A stretch of 64,000 bases of DNA from Paramecium sonneborni (Eukaryota; Ciliophora; Oligohymenophorea; Peniculida; Parameciidae): the NCBI GenBank assembly GCA_905182985.1, contig CAJJDN010000176.1, positions 62,001-126,000 on the forward strand, given 5' to 3'. Shown here piece after piece: positions 1 to 14,957 of the stretch (positions within the stretch are counted from its first letter, which is position 1; each line of letters starts with the position of its first letter). The notes under the pieces were generated by a model, which did not search any database, was not told the DNA's origin, and saw only the letters and a program-made list of their open reading frames with translations. A program made the translations under genes and the position numbers.

Positions 1-621
1 GGTAAGTGCATCAGTAATTATAGAATTATGACTAAGAGCCAAATTGTGAATAAAAAATCTTTTAAATTTCTAAAAGAGAGAGATTTCTATTGCTTAAATT
101 GAAGTGATAGTAATTAAGTTAAGCCAATAACCTCTAAAAAATCCATTAAAACCTGTTTTTTTATATGATTGTTGAATTGCTTAAATTAAAGATAGATCTT
201 GATTATTGATTAATCTAATCCTAAAAATATCTCCCATATTTCCAGTTAGTAATGCAACACCATAAGCAGCAGCTGCAGTTGAAAGTTTTCTTAGAAATGA
301 AGTTTCTACAATATTTCCTGTAAAGGCAGTCTGAATAAATTCATAAGCAAATATTTTTGTTGTGGATTAGGGTATAATTTTCAAGATGTGGGCATCAAAT
401 CCTCTGTAATATAATTGAATAGATTTAGTTTGTGAAATGAATTATTTCATATATTTGTACTTAGGACATCCTTAAGTTCCATTCATTTATAACTTTACTT
501 TGATGACTTCAAGTGGATAACAAACCATTTCACTAAAGAGAGTAGTCACACATCCAAGAGAGGCTAGAAGATAAACAGGACATGGTTTTGAATATTAAAT
601 ATTTCTTCTTTTTATATCCAT
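1..621 (-). CDS. mitochondrial carrier family protein (partial, C-terminus outside window)
   Basis: Read with the ciliate code this gives about 207 residues before the window edge. Carrier proteins move metabolites across the inner mitochondrial membrane and are built of three repeats of about 100 residues, each with two membrane helices and a P-x-[DE]-x-x-[KR] signature. Repeat 1 shows CYPLEVIKVKLQMNG, and the second repeat shows the degenerate GDIFRIRL after a hydrophobic helix, with FRGYW further on. The substrate cannot be told. The ATG at 621 is only 9 nt after the stop of the alanine aminotransferase gene on the same strand, which is very tight even for this genome. The first repeat begins about 10 residues after this ATG, as expected for a full N-terminus. 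No intron is seen. Confidence 0.85.
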
Positions 622-630
622 AAATTAAAA

Positions 631-2180
<1,550 letters not shown>

Positions 2181-2281
2181 TTTTTATTAAATTTATACAA
2201 GTGTGTGATTTATTTTTATAAATATATTCTCGTATCTTTATTTAATTAATTTTATTATATGATAATCGTTCATTATTATAA

Positions 2282-5200
2282 TCATTCAATCTATTTCAAA
2301 CAACTAAAGATATTCTTCTTTAATATACTCCAAAAAGGCATCTGTAATAAACATTACTTACTCTTCTAATCTTCTCTACTGAAATACTATCCAAATAACA
2401 TTATAAACATTATTAATAAACAAAAATATAACACTCCAATTATCAAAGCATATAAAAACATTCTATTTTCATCCTTACTCAAATTCTCATCCATTCTTTC
2501 TAAAAAATACACTGCTGTCTTACTTACTCTATTCACTATTATATCAAAACCCCAAACATTATTCAAAAAATACTCTTTTGATTTAAATAAATTCTCTACA
2601 TAATTTCTTATCAACTCCTTAATATTATACATCTCATTATTCTAAAAGAATATCTATCCTTATTCTAAAAATAATTAATTCAAACTATTATTCTAATAAT
2701 AATCCTATAACTCTTCTCTTAATTAAATATTCCTATCACTCTCATTACAAATCCTTTTCTCAATCTAACAAACATTCCCTTAATAAAATTCTACTTACTC
2801 TTCTTTATTCAAATTCAATACTCCTTCATCATTATTTCTTAATATCGAACTAAACACATTCCTATTCAAATTAATCATAGCTTCATCAACATCATTTCTT
2901 GAAAATTCACTTTATTCGTATATTTCCATCCAGATTGTGTCAATCTCATAATTATTATAAAACTCATAATTCATGTAATATTAACATCGAAAATATTACA
3001 CTAAATAGTTTATTTAATATTTCTATAACAACAAACTAAATTATGAAAAATACAGTAAATCTTCTTATATATCACTTATCTATATATGGAATGATAAAAT
3101 GTAAATTAATGTACATAAAAATATTATTGTTAAACATATGTAACCACTTAAATTTTAATATCTATGTGAAAAATTTATTTTTAATTTTTCGCTATTCTCT
3201 AATAACTTCTCATTAAATCTTCTATCTGATGATGTAAATCCATTTATTACATCCTCATCATCTCTCAAAGATTTCACACTTAAATTTAACTAATTCAATA
3301 ACCCTTACATATTCTTCTAACTCCAACCATTTTTTATCTCACTAAACCAACCTGAAAGTATTTAAAACTTCTCATTCTCTAATAAAGCATCTTTATAATC
3401 TGTCCTTATAAATAATTTTAGAATATATTTCCTTTTCTTAAGCATTCTATTCACAATCAAAATCTGTAACAAATAAATTAAAATTAATAAAACATACATA
3501 AATATTAAAATTTGCTCTCCCAATTATATTTATTCATTCAACAATAATTTCGAATCTTAAAAGCATTTTTAAGTCGAATAATACAAATACTCTACATAAT
3601 TAAAATAATTTAAAACGATTGTACTTAAATCTTATATCTTTCTATCTTACTTATAACTTTCAATTTTTTGACATAATATTTATCGAAAAGTCAAAAGGTT
3701 TTCAATCTATTCTTCATTTAATTCATTACCAAATTCTGGTAAATATTTCATTTAGAATTTCAAAGGGATATTCAATACAAACTCAGCCTCTTAAAACATT
3801 TTAAAAAAATGATATGATGAATATTATATCAATTCTTACAAAATTTATTTGTATTTAGAATAAGATATCTTTATGGTTACATCTTCAATATCCATTTCAA
3901 AATTAGTTTTAACTATTTCAATTATTCCCTCGTTATTTATACTATTAATCAAACTAGAATATATGGCTACTTCATTTAATATATGTATTTATTAAATCTT
4001 ACAACTTTTAAATTAATTATTTTTATCTTTAAAAGTAAAACTTATGACTCCAGAAGTTAAAATAAAACAAATCAAAAACATTAAATTTATGTTTTTAAAT
4101 AATTTTTAATGTTTACTTTCACATTATTTTGATAAAATTTTATGAAATATTTCTATTTATTACAACACTGATCTTGTACTTGATTTTGTTTTGCTAGATA
4201 TAATCTCTAAAATTCCATCAAAATTATTAATATTTATTTCAGTATGTTGACTTCTATTCTCTTAGTAAATCTTTATATAATTATTTTCATTTGAAAAATT
4301 ATTATCTAAAAATTATAATTTTACTAAAAAAAATTCTTTATGAAAAACAATATTAGTAAAATCTGCTAAATATTTCAATCTTTTAGAAAATAATTGATAA
4401 TTTACTTAATAGCTGGTTAAGAATTAACATTGATCTTCCTAAACATTTGCATAAATTTCTTCATATTTAGTAATTTTATCAATTAAACTATCATTAGGAT
4501 TAATTTAATGATTTTTTGAGAATTCATTTGGAACATAAAAAGCCTCCTAATTTTTTGAAATTATCATTTCATTGTCACTTAAATGTTCAATTTTTTGGTT
4601 CAAAATTTATTTATATAAATCAATTAATGATTATAAAATAGTTGGTAATAAAAAACAAATATCTAATCCATTATAGTTTATTGAATTTGAAACTTTGTAA
4701 TTTAATTTTTCTGCAATTACTTAGTTTATACCTAATATATTTAAATTTTCATCAAAGCAAATATAACCAAATTATTTTTTTTCATTTTAATTACTTTCAA
4801 CTAATCTCTCTTCCTTCCTAAGAAATCCTATCATAAAAAAATCATAATCAGAATCAAATTTTGGGAAAAAAAATCTAAGAGTAAATGTCATCGGTTCTAT
4901 ATAATTATCTCCATAAGTAGAAACAACTTATGTGACTACTTCTTTCCTTACACTAATACCATATCTAATATAATTTTCAATAATTCCATTATGAACATCT
5001 GCTATGAAATTTGGTAATAAATCATTAAGATGTTTAATTTCTCTAGTTTTATTAAAGAACTTCTATAAAATTGGTTGATTTGGTTTCCAAAGTTCTCCTC
5101 TTTTGCTTTATGAGATATTTGCTATTATTGATATACATTCTTTAGTTTAAAAATGAATATTTAAATACTGTTCTTCCTCATATTAATCAGCAAGTAATAT

Positions 5201-7058
5201 TTATTTGATTTTTTATTGAATTTCATAAATTTCTTAATTGTTATTTGTTGTACAAATTTTATATAATAATTCAAAGTTTAAAATACTGACACAATCAACC
5301 TTTTTTGTAGTCAAATGTATAATTTTATTCCTTAATTACTTTATAAAGTAAGTAACACGTTTTATTTTGGATTCAACTTTTTTTAAAGCTAATTCTAAAC
5401 CCTAAAATGATCCTAATTTACTATTCATATAATTTTCCCAAAATTTTTATTTTTCAATTGCCAATTATAAAAGTTCATCATGAATTTAAGAACCAAAGTT
5501 TTCAATTTAAGCCTAACCTTATAACAATGATTCAACTTTTTTTGTTTCACATAATTATTAGTTGATGAAATGATTTCGGTTTCTTCTTAACAAAATCTTA
5601 GAGATATTTTAAAAATAAAATGAGATTTGTGTCTGTCTTCTATTTTTTTGAAATTAAGTTTAAGATTATTAACTACACATTATCTTTTACAATATTGAAT
5701 AAGCATTGACAGGATTGTTTTAATATTTGGCTAGAAATGTAACAAATTTTAGTGCTAGATGTTCATAAAATTCAAAATCTTTATGAATAAGTGCATATTT
5801 CAATTACATCTAGAATAGATTAGTTGACCATTGATTCAGTTTATTAAAATCACATGAATTATTTATAAAAAAAGATTTAATATTTTGTGTACAATGACAT
5901 TCAATATTTCTACAAATGGATATATGATGTTTGAAAATTAGATACAACAATAATTTTGATTGTATATTGTATTCACTGGATTCTGCTACTCGATATATTT
6001 CTTCTAATTATTTATCAAATTTATTTTAAAATTGAAAAGGATTAAAAGAATTATATATATTTAATTGTTTCATTCTTAAATATTGATTAGATACGAAAGT
6101 ATTAATCTATGAAATATACTATATTTATTACAGGAATAAAAATTATGAAAGCTAAAAATATAAATTCGTCATTCTGTTTATTTTTGAAAATCCAAACTGC
6201 TGATAATATTAGTAGAAATTAATGATTTAAAGTGGCTGCACTATAGAATTTAGAATCAAAAGAATATCCAAATGGTTGATTATATATGATATCTAAAATT
6301 AAGGTTAATCCTATTAATTATGAAACTGCGTGTTTTACATAAGTGATATTATGAAAATTGATATAATACAATATTATTACAATTTAATGAAGTAGTATTC
6401 TTAAAATTGTTACATAATTAAATTATCTTGAAAAAGTTCGATCATTGAATTAATAATTTCTAAAGAAATAAGAAATTGAAAATCCTGAAATAAATACAAA
6501 AATTGTTGATATTGTTCCAAATATATATAAGAATTGATTTTTTCTTAATTAACAGTCTGTTGAATGTGAATTTTCTTTAATAAAAGCATTATCCCCACAA
6601 ACCATTACACCAACACTAATTTCTTAAAATGGTGTCAGAAAAATCCATTGATAATTAGTAAAAAACAAATTTAACAATTTTTTTATTATTCCTGTTTTCT
6701 CAATCTATTTATCTAATGATAATATTGCTAGTAAAATGTAGACAATTAAATGTAAGAGAAATATTAAGTAAAAAAACAACTATGTTAAGAAATCATCCCC
6801 TATTTAAAAAAGAAAAAATGTAAATGCAGATAATTGAGTATAATTTGAAAAGTATATGTTTTCTCTTAATGTTAAGGGTTTTTATTCGTATTAACTAAAA
6901 ATATATCCCTCCAACTATAAAAAATAAACCATAATCTTTAAACAATTAAAAAAAGACCCTTTAGTCATATCAAATTCATCCTCAGATATGTAAAGGAGAG
7001 CTTAAATGGCTTTTCTTTTGATTCTATTAGATATTCTTTGAATTTAACTTGCTTTCAT
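2282..7058 (-). CDS. giant polytopic membrane protein with PAS-like region (TmcB/TmcC-like)
   Basis: About 1,583 residues with one 25-nt intron (6107-6131). The N-terminal ~330 residues hold many hydrophobic helices. A soluble, Gln/Lys-rich middle part follows, with SQIHDELLQLAIEKQKFWENY near residue 500. A PAS-like region lies at about 660-800 (LNDLLPNFIADVHNGIIENY, then YICFDENLNILGINQ). At least four more helices follow near 980, 1175, 1300 and 1525. This layout is that of the large membrane proteins called TmcB/TmcC (tiny macrocysts) in Dictyostelium and abundant in ciliates; their function is not known. The ATG at 7058 is followed by a basic stretch and then helices. The gene is head-to-head with a protein of the same architecture starting at 8070. 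The family name is from remembered patterns, not a search. Confidence 0.8.
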
Positions 7059-8069
7059 TATTAAACAATAATTATTAAAATATGATTCAAAAACTTTTAT
7101 CGATTACAAAAAAAAAATTAACATTATTACATAAATGTATTTGTATTTATTATATTGATTTGGTAACTTTGTTATATACAAAACAAATTTATTCTTTAAG
7201 TTTCATGTTTTTCTTTACATAGGTATACAAATTCTCAAATTTAATATCATACCTACTGAAATAGAAGAATATATATTAATCTAAAGGGTAATATTTGTAT
7301 TCTTTGTTTCAGGTATTATAATTGATGATATTTTATGTTTTTCCTGCTAAACAATTTTCAAGAATTTGAATTTGTTGTTAATTTTATAAATAATAAACTT
7401 AGACTTTATCAGCTTATAATTAAATGGTTTAAGGAATTCATTAAGAATTTTGTTAAAGTTATAACCATAATTATTATATGTGTAATCCGTTTTTCTTGCA
7501 CTTTAAAAACAATTATTCAATCAATAACCCATTAAAGTTTTAATTAATATATATTAAAAATAAAATTTATTATAAATTCTATATAAGAATTTATATTAAA
7601 GGTCTAGGGTTTATTTTCATACAACGGACAATTAGTATTTTTTTATTTGTAATAAATCAATTTAACATTTTTTTTTGATGATTCTAAAAAATATTGTTGA
7701 TCATATTAATTCTGGGAGAGAATATTGTTAAAAGAAATTAATAGAATATTATTATCCTGTTTTAATTTTGTTTATTGAATTCAACAAGAATATAAAAATT
7801 AAGATTTTTTATATAAAATTGTTAATTAGTCTTTTGATCTCTCCATATGAATTTAATAATTTTGGAAAGAAGAATAAATAATTTATTGTCTATTTTAATA
7901 TTTAAGGTTATTCTGTTAGTTGTGATTTTGTAAAATTCTTGCAAATGAATTTGAAAATTTAGAATTTCTTATCATTTTAAAAAATCTTGAAAAAATGAGA
8001 TTATTAATAAATATAAGATGAATACTTAAAAAATAATGTTAAAATAAATATTTGAATATTATTAAAATT
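7059..8069. other. 1 kb intergenic region between divergent paralogs
   Basis: AT-rich spacer between the two outward-pointing giant membrane-protein genes. A plus-strand frame of about 120 codons (7335-7693) is open in the ciliate code (MFFLLNNFQEFEF...), but frames this long are expected by chance when only TGA stops. It has no intron signature or recognisable domain. The spacer presumably carries both promoters. No motif can be defended. Confidence 0.5.
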
Positions 8070-11000
8070 ATGATAATTAGTGAAATGAGTGAGAAATTTA
8101 TTAAAAAATACAGAGGGTTTATGGCATCAATTTTATGTTATGATTCTCAAAGTTAATCAACTGAATTATTTGTAATTCAATGCTTTATTATTCCAATTTA
8201 CTTAATTGAGCTATTAATAATAACATCTTAAATTTGCAATATGGAAATACCTATACTAAGTTTTATCTACAATAAGATTTTAAGTTAGTTGAGCCCTTAT
8301 TTTGTAATAATATGTAATACAACCTTATTTGCGATAATTATATTGTTTACCTTTATATTTAAGTTGAATTCACATACAGTAATATTCTTTCGCTTATTAT
8401 TGAGTAATTACGATAAATTGCTTTTGATTCCTTTTTAGATAATATCTGCAAATCTTTCATCGAATATGAATGAGGATGAATAGATAGTTATTTGTGTAGT
8501 AAATACATTTTCAATATTTTTGTTTGGAATAATGTAGAGTTTTTACTTTTAGAAAATACACTTTAGATCATTGAGCATAAATAAATAGTTTTCAAAATTA
8601 GTGTTATTTAACATTTTGATAATTTAATAAATAATTTTGTACTCATAACTCTTTGATATAAATAATTATTTGTAATATTTTAGTTTGATTTACTTTGTTT
8701 ATTTGATTATATGGTTATATGGAGAAATAGTAATAAACCATTCTGAACTATATTTTTAAGAAATGAGAGTATATTCAATAATAATAAGTTTGATAGTTGG
8801 GAATTAATATGCTTAATTAAGTGGACAGAATTAAATGATATATGATTTTATGCTAATTCTTACAGTAATATTAGTTTGATAATTTAGCTAACCTAATCCT
8901 TTTAGACTATGATTAATTAATAAGCTAATTCTCTAGTGTTGAAAAATCATTAATCAGTGTCATTTTATTAATAATATTATTAAAGTTATCTAAATTAAAG
9001 ATCGAATGATAATAATGTTGTGAGATATTTATATTTGCATCGATAACATAAAATGAATTGTTAACTGTTAAGATGTCCATGTAAATAAGATATGCAATTG
9101 ATGTCATAAGAAGAGATTAGTTTAATTATTAACTTATATTATAAGAATCTCTTATCATAGAAATTTTCAGAAGTCCATGTTCTATAATATGTTTTGATTT
9201 AGATAGATATATCAAATAATACGATATAAGCTCATCAATCAATATTAAATTAAAAGAAAAATGTACAAAATGGATACATATTACAAATCTTTGAATATTT
9301 AGAATAAGTGTTGTAAGAGAAATTAATTGAGGAGATGTAATAAAAGTAACAAGTTAAATTTATTGAAGAAATGAGATTATTAAAATATGAAGGATTTGTT
9401 GTTCAATAAGAATTACAAAAAGTACTTATAGAGAAATACAAATTTTATGAATCACTTAAGTTACTTAGTATTTAGAACTTTTAAAAACTTTATGATTCAT
9501 TATATAAATTAAAGAATTAAGTTTAAGATTTAATTAAAAAAAGCAAAGATTTATAAATTTATGATAATTCTAAATTGAATAATATATTTGCACTTCGTAT
9601 ATGCCATTTGATATCTTTTTTGACTTAAAATCTTAGAGAATAAATTGATAATTAGATTAGAATAGATGAAATCATTTAGAATGAGATATATAAAGAGGAT
9701 GAATTTACAAATATTGCATTTACTTCTAATTTTGCTATAAGCTTAGTTGCTTCATTGAATGAAAAAGAACAAGGATAAATTACATCAAAAATAACTACAA
9801 AACAATTATAATTTTTAGAATTAGATGAACATTTTGTGTTAAATTCAATATCTTAAATCTTGCATGTTTCATTTAGAACATCTCATTTAAAATTAATAGA
9901 TTAATATATACAAAAAGGAAAATAAAAAATCATTGGAACTCAAATAGATACCATGATCAGTCCAGATAATAATACAATCATTCCTATAAAAATGATTCTA
10001 TTTCCTTATTTTCCTAAATAAAATTTGAATAAATATCAATTGATTGCTTATTTATACAAAATTAAATAAAAAAATAATGCCATTATATTATTGGATTATA
10101 ATTTTAATCTAATGTGTTCAGATAACAAATTCAAACAACTTATTAATTAGTATTAATTGTAACTTAATTAAATTAATGTATTTTAGATGATACCCTAATT
10201 AAGAGAAAATTTAATTTAATTTCATAGTTCAACAAATAATGCTAAACCACTATATTTTTAAAATCAATTAATTTAAATAATGAGTAGATTTGCAAGATTA
10301 AGTAATAGTAAAGTTTGCAATATCTGTAAGGATTTGTATCACAATAATTAATTAGAAAAATTAGAATAATTTAATATATCTTCTGTTAATTCTATGTCTG
10401 TTGATAAAATTTCATAAATTGATTATGAGATTTCTCTTTAAAATATAAATTATGAAACTGAAGATGGTCAAGAATACTATATTTATTATAGAATTGTAAT
10501 TGATTTATCATAGTTTGAAAGTGAATCAAAATAAAAGAAACACGATAATTATGAAGATAATACAAAAGAGTTAATAAAAAAGTATTATATGTTAATTTAT
10601 TATAAATAGAAAAAATAAAAGTAAATCAAAATTAAATGACAATATTGTTAGATCATTACATTCTAGATAAAGTACTGCAACTATTGTTAAATCATCAGAT
10701 GATTTATTAATTTACATTGCTTAAAAAACACTTCCAACAGCAATTAAACAATTTATGGCTCTTTCTTTAATAAATATGTGTATTTCATTAGTTGGATTAG
10801 TTGTTATTTACATATTATTATTATAAAAAAGGAATGAATAAGATGTTTGTTTTAATAGATTATACTATGGGACAGAATTCTTAGATTATTATGGTTTAAT
10901 TTTGAAAGGTAGTCGACATACAGTTTTTTATAGAGATTTTAATAATTTTATTCCATATAATCAAACAATTAATATAGATTAAGATCATTAAGTTTAAATC

Positions 11001-12590
11001 ACAACAAGTGAAAAAATTTAATTTACTCTATAGCTTTATAAAGAAAATTGTTAGAATCTAATAAATTTATATGAAAATTATAAATCTGTTTTAAATAGTT
11101 ATTAAGAAGAGAAGCTAATTAATTTTAAATTTGTAGATTATCAAGTTTATTCAGTGCGAACTTAAGTGGTATAAACACAAGCAGCTTATTATGAAATAAT
11201 GAATTAATTATTTTATTTAGCAATAAAAACCTTTGCTGGTGATCCTTCCCTTTATTTAAAAGGTACTTTAGATACTTTTCCATAAATTAATACTAGATCT
11301 ATTTTATTCTTAAATTTTAATGATGTTTGTGAAATTACTTAGGAATTTATAGAGGCATGTCTATAAAATAGTTAAGAATATAATAATAGATTTGATAATT
11401 AGGTTTAAGTTATCTTTTATATCTTTTATATAGGAATTTTAGTTTTTTATGTGATTTTAATAATGACTCTTTCAAGGATCATATATAAGATCAAATAAAT
11501 CTTATAAATATTTTAAAGGTTAGATAATCGTGATATTGAAGAGGAATTATAAAAATTAGAATTTGTTGGTTAGAATATAAAAAATGAAGAATTTTGGTTT
11601 AATAGTAAATTTTTTTAAAACTTTTATGAGATGAGTTAAGATTTATCAAAAACTTAAGGTTAAGTTTCTTAAAATATAAAATTAGATGATTAATTTAATT
11701 TACCAATGTATTACATAATGTAAACAATAATTTTAGTTTTACTAATAATTTATTTTGTGATTTTTTAGATTCAATATAATAGTTATTCGAATTAAATAAA
11801 TCCAATAGTAAATACAGCATTATCAGGTATATAAATAAGATTACACTTTATAAAATTTATAAATAATTGGGATAGTTATAATTTTAAGACTTTCTATAAC
11901 AATTATATAGAAGTGAATAAAAACACTGCAAATATAAATGGTAATATTCGAGGCAATAATAAAATTCTTTAATTGTTAGAATTAAATTAAAGTGAAATAA
12001 CTTAATCATATTTGAATTTGGTATAAGAGCCATTCACAACTATAACAATAGATTTACCTGATAATGAAAAAGCATCTTTATTATTAGATGATATTTGTTT
12101 GCTTGTCGGATGTGATACAAAAATTGAATTATTTAAAGAGAGATTTCTGATTCATGAATTGAGTGATTTTTTTGGAGTTGGATTGATATAATTGTATTAA
12201 TCAACATTTTCAGCTACTTAAAAATTGGGATTAAATAATGAGAATGAAACTAAATAATAATTTCTGAATAATTTTTTGGATGTAGTTTTTTCAAGAGAAT
12301 ACTTTATGTATATATTTTGGGGTTTAGATGCCACTAATTTTTAATTGAGATTGTTTTCTGATTTTTTTATACATATAGCCAAAGATAAATTGACTTCTCA
12401 GACTTAAATTATTATGGTTCTATTATTTAGTTTAGGCATCTTTATTTCGTTGTTATTATTTAGTATAAATGGATTACTAATTCATTAAATTATTAGTAAT
12501 TATTTTTCGATAAGATTTACATTAAGATTTATTCCAATGAAAGTTATGATTAATAAGAATATCATCAAGTAGATTAAATTAATTATTTGA
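8070..12590 (+). CDS. giant polytopic membrane protein with PAS-like region (TmcB/TmcC-like)
   Basis: 1,489 residues with two introns (8865-8887, 23 nt; 10582-10609, 28 nt). The N-terminal ~260 residues are a cluster of hydrophobic helices. A charged middle follows, then a PAS-like region at about 545-680 (FAISLVASLNEKEQ, LRVSF-type turn SFRTSHLKLIDQY, IIPIKMILFPYFPK, AIILLDYNFNLMCSDN). C-terminal helices lie near residues 885, 1095, 1195 and 1430, and the tail has the RFTLRFIPMKVMINKNIIKQ pattern seen at the ends of this family. Same architecture as the gene at 2282-7058, but sequence identity by eye is low, so the duplication is old. Function unknown; sensory or signalling roles are only suggested by the PAS-like part. 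Confidence 0.8.
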
Positions 12591-13300
12591 GTTATTTTAA
12601 ATCAATTAATTTATAATTAAATACTATTAAAATTTTATATTATAAATAATTGTCTAATAAACTGGACATGATTAACATAAAGAATATATTGCAAAGAATT
12701 TAAATTATTTGTTGGATGTGTATTAGTATAATAATATATATAACATAATACAACTCTTAAATAATAGATAATTAAATTTTTTGATCCTGATTTGACTTTT
12801 ATTATACTTAAAAATAATAATTATTTATTATTTAATTTATAATTATTCTTTTTTTTTGCCAGATTTATTTATGTTATAAATTATTTAGAAAATAAAATAC
12901 AAAATCTAAACTTAATGAATCAATAAGAGAAGATTCTTATGGAATTAGTTTTTATGATTTATTTGAAATAAGTAAGATATAAGGTAGATAAAAATAAGTA
13001 AAATTAAATTTAATAAAAATAAGGGATAAAGGTGGTAATAATTAGATTTTTGATAAGATATATAAATAGAAACAATAACAAATTAAAGAAGAGGGAAATA
13101 TAAATGAATTGAATTGATAATAATTTTAATTACAAATAATTAGTGTAATAATAAATATATAAAGTAAATAATGAAGTCTTGAATAAGTTATATAAAATAT
13201 AAAGATTATGTAATTTGAAGAAGATCTTATCATTTGATATTTTAATTTATGTAGATTAAAATTACAAAATTCTCTAAAATATACATATAAATTTATTATT
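12591..13300. other. spacer, no convincing gene
   Basis: Very AT-rich. A plus-strand frame of about 125 codons (roughly 12741-13118) is open in the ciliate code and contains a hydrophobic piece followed by a basic piece. It has no clear start, and I could not find introns that extend it. It may be an unrecognised small gene or decayed sequence. Confidence 0.3.
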
Positions 13301-13942
13301 ATGAATAGTTAGAAATTTTATTATGGAGAAGACATAATTGAAAAGACCAGAGAATATTAACTTTCAACTTAGATAACAAGTATTGCAAGATCAAAGAGTG
13401 AAAATAGAGGATTGATTAAATTGAAATCAAAATCAAAGACTTCTAATTCTCCCTTTTCAAAATCCTAATTAAGTGCTCTTAAGAACATTACAGAATATCA
13501 TTAGAGTTCAGCAGGATAAGAACGTATAATTAAAAGAAAAATGTTGTGTATTTAAAGAGAACTTCCTAATTAAGATATCTCTGGAAGTTAGTTATCTTCT
13601 TAAAATAAAATAACAATTATTAAAGCACCCTTTAAAAAGATTTAAAGATCTGCTGAAAAGACATTATCATTTAGCAATAAAATGAAATCTCATCTACATA
13701 GTTTTGATAATGAATAATAATTTATTTAAACTTTAAATTAAAAGGATCAAAAACCAGAAAGAATTGATAAATTAATTAAAGCTAGACTTGCTAAAATGAT
13801 TAATCATACTCATTAAAGATCATAGTAAACTGAAATTTCAAGTGAAAAACTAAGACTTCCAAGTTAATCCTCTTTTCGTAGAGAAAGTTAAAAAGAATTT
13901 AAAGATAAAAAGTATAATTCTAAAAAATATTAGATAAGTTGA
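13301..13942 (+). CDS. basic Ser/Gln/Lys-rich protein, unknown
   Basis: An intron-less frame of 213 residues starting MNSQKFYYGEDIIEK. The protein is rich in Ser, Lys, Gln and Arg, with short clusters such as KSKSKTSNSPFSKSQ and LPSQSSFRRES that look like phosphorylation sites or disordered tails. No membrane segment, signal peptide or known domain is visible. Coding support comes from the balanced amino-acid use and from the correct TGA end at 13940-13942, 115 nt before the next gene on the same strand. No function is proposed. Confidence 0.65.
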
Positions 13943-14057
13943 ATTAAAGTAATAAATTTATAAATTAATATTGACATTCGAATATACATGTCAAATTTAT
14001 TAAGGAAAAAACAAACTTGAAAACTTTTTAGGTAATGAATAAAAATATGTTGGATAT

Positions 14058-14868
14058 ATGAATTTTACTTATAATTTAACAAATTTACCTTTAAATATTG
14101 AAGTAACTCTATAAAGATATATTATATTAGGGATTAGGATAAATGTTTAAAGGAACAAAATATTTACTCAAAACATTAAAGCCTTGTATTCCATAAAATT
14201 TAGAAAAATTGATTTTTGAAGATTTGGAATGTCAAAAGTTTCGATAATTAACCTTTTAGTTTTAAATATTCTATATCTTGAATAACCATTCAGAATTGAT
14301 AGATACATTTACCAATTAGGTAATTCGATTTTCGCAGAGATAATCTAAAGAATGTTTAGATTTATATCGTATTATTGAAAAGTAATTTTTAATGAAAAAT
14401 TTTAATGATATTGAATAAATATAAAAGCTTTTTGAGAAGAATTTTGATTAATCATATGAACTATTGTTAAATGAAGCTAAATCATTTTGTAATTTAGAAA
14501 TTGAATATGATTATGTAAAATAACTTTATTGTTTTTGTATAAAAGTTTAGGAAGCATTATCATAAAAAATTTAGTATGAAGGTAATAAAAAACAAATTTA
14601 TGAAAAAGGATTTGATTTTAAAACTGCCTTATCTAAAATAAAATCTAAAGATGTATATATATTATATGATTAGATAAATCATGATAAATTATTTGCTTAA
14701 TATATACCATAAAAGCATGAGATTATTCATAAATTAGATTAATTTGAAAATAAATTTGGTAGAATTGAATCTATTTCCAATATTTAAAGAGAATAAGCAA
14801 AATTAGCTGATCTTAAACACAACTAACTATATGAAAAGATTCTCAAATTATAAAAATAAATAGAATGA
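14058..14868 (+). CDS. unknown helical protein
   Basis: 260 residues with one 28-nt intron (14103-14130). Translation begins MNFTYNLTNLPLNIE and crosses the intron into GLGQMFKGTKYLLKTLKPC. Open frame also lies upstream of this ATG, so a further 5' exon is possible. The rest is rich in Lys, Glu, Gln and Leu with long predicted helices (KLFEKNFDQSYELLLNEAKSF; CIKVQEALSQKIQYEGNKKQ) and a coiled C-terminus (QLYEKILKLQKQIE). The helical layout loosely recalls BAR-type or sorting-nexin C-terminal domains, but no diagnostic motif supports that. Confidence 0.7.
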
Positions 14869-14957
14869 ATCATCTCAATATTAAATGATGTATTTATACA
14901 AATTAATAATGCTGCCAATATTTGATTTTAATTTTTAAAATTTTAACACGTTTGTCA

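Noticed and set aside
7335..7693. Small plus-strand ORF between the two giant membrane-protein genes
   Set aside because: Length is within chance for this code, composition is dominated by Ile, Phe, Asn and Lys, and there is no supporting intron or motif.
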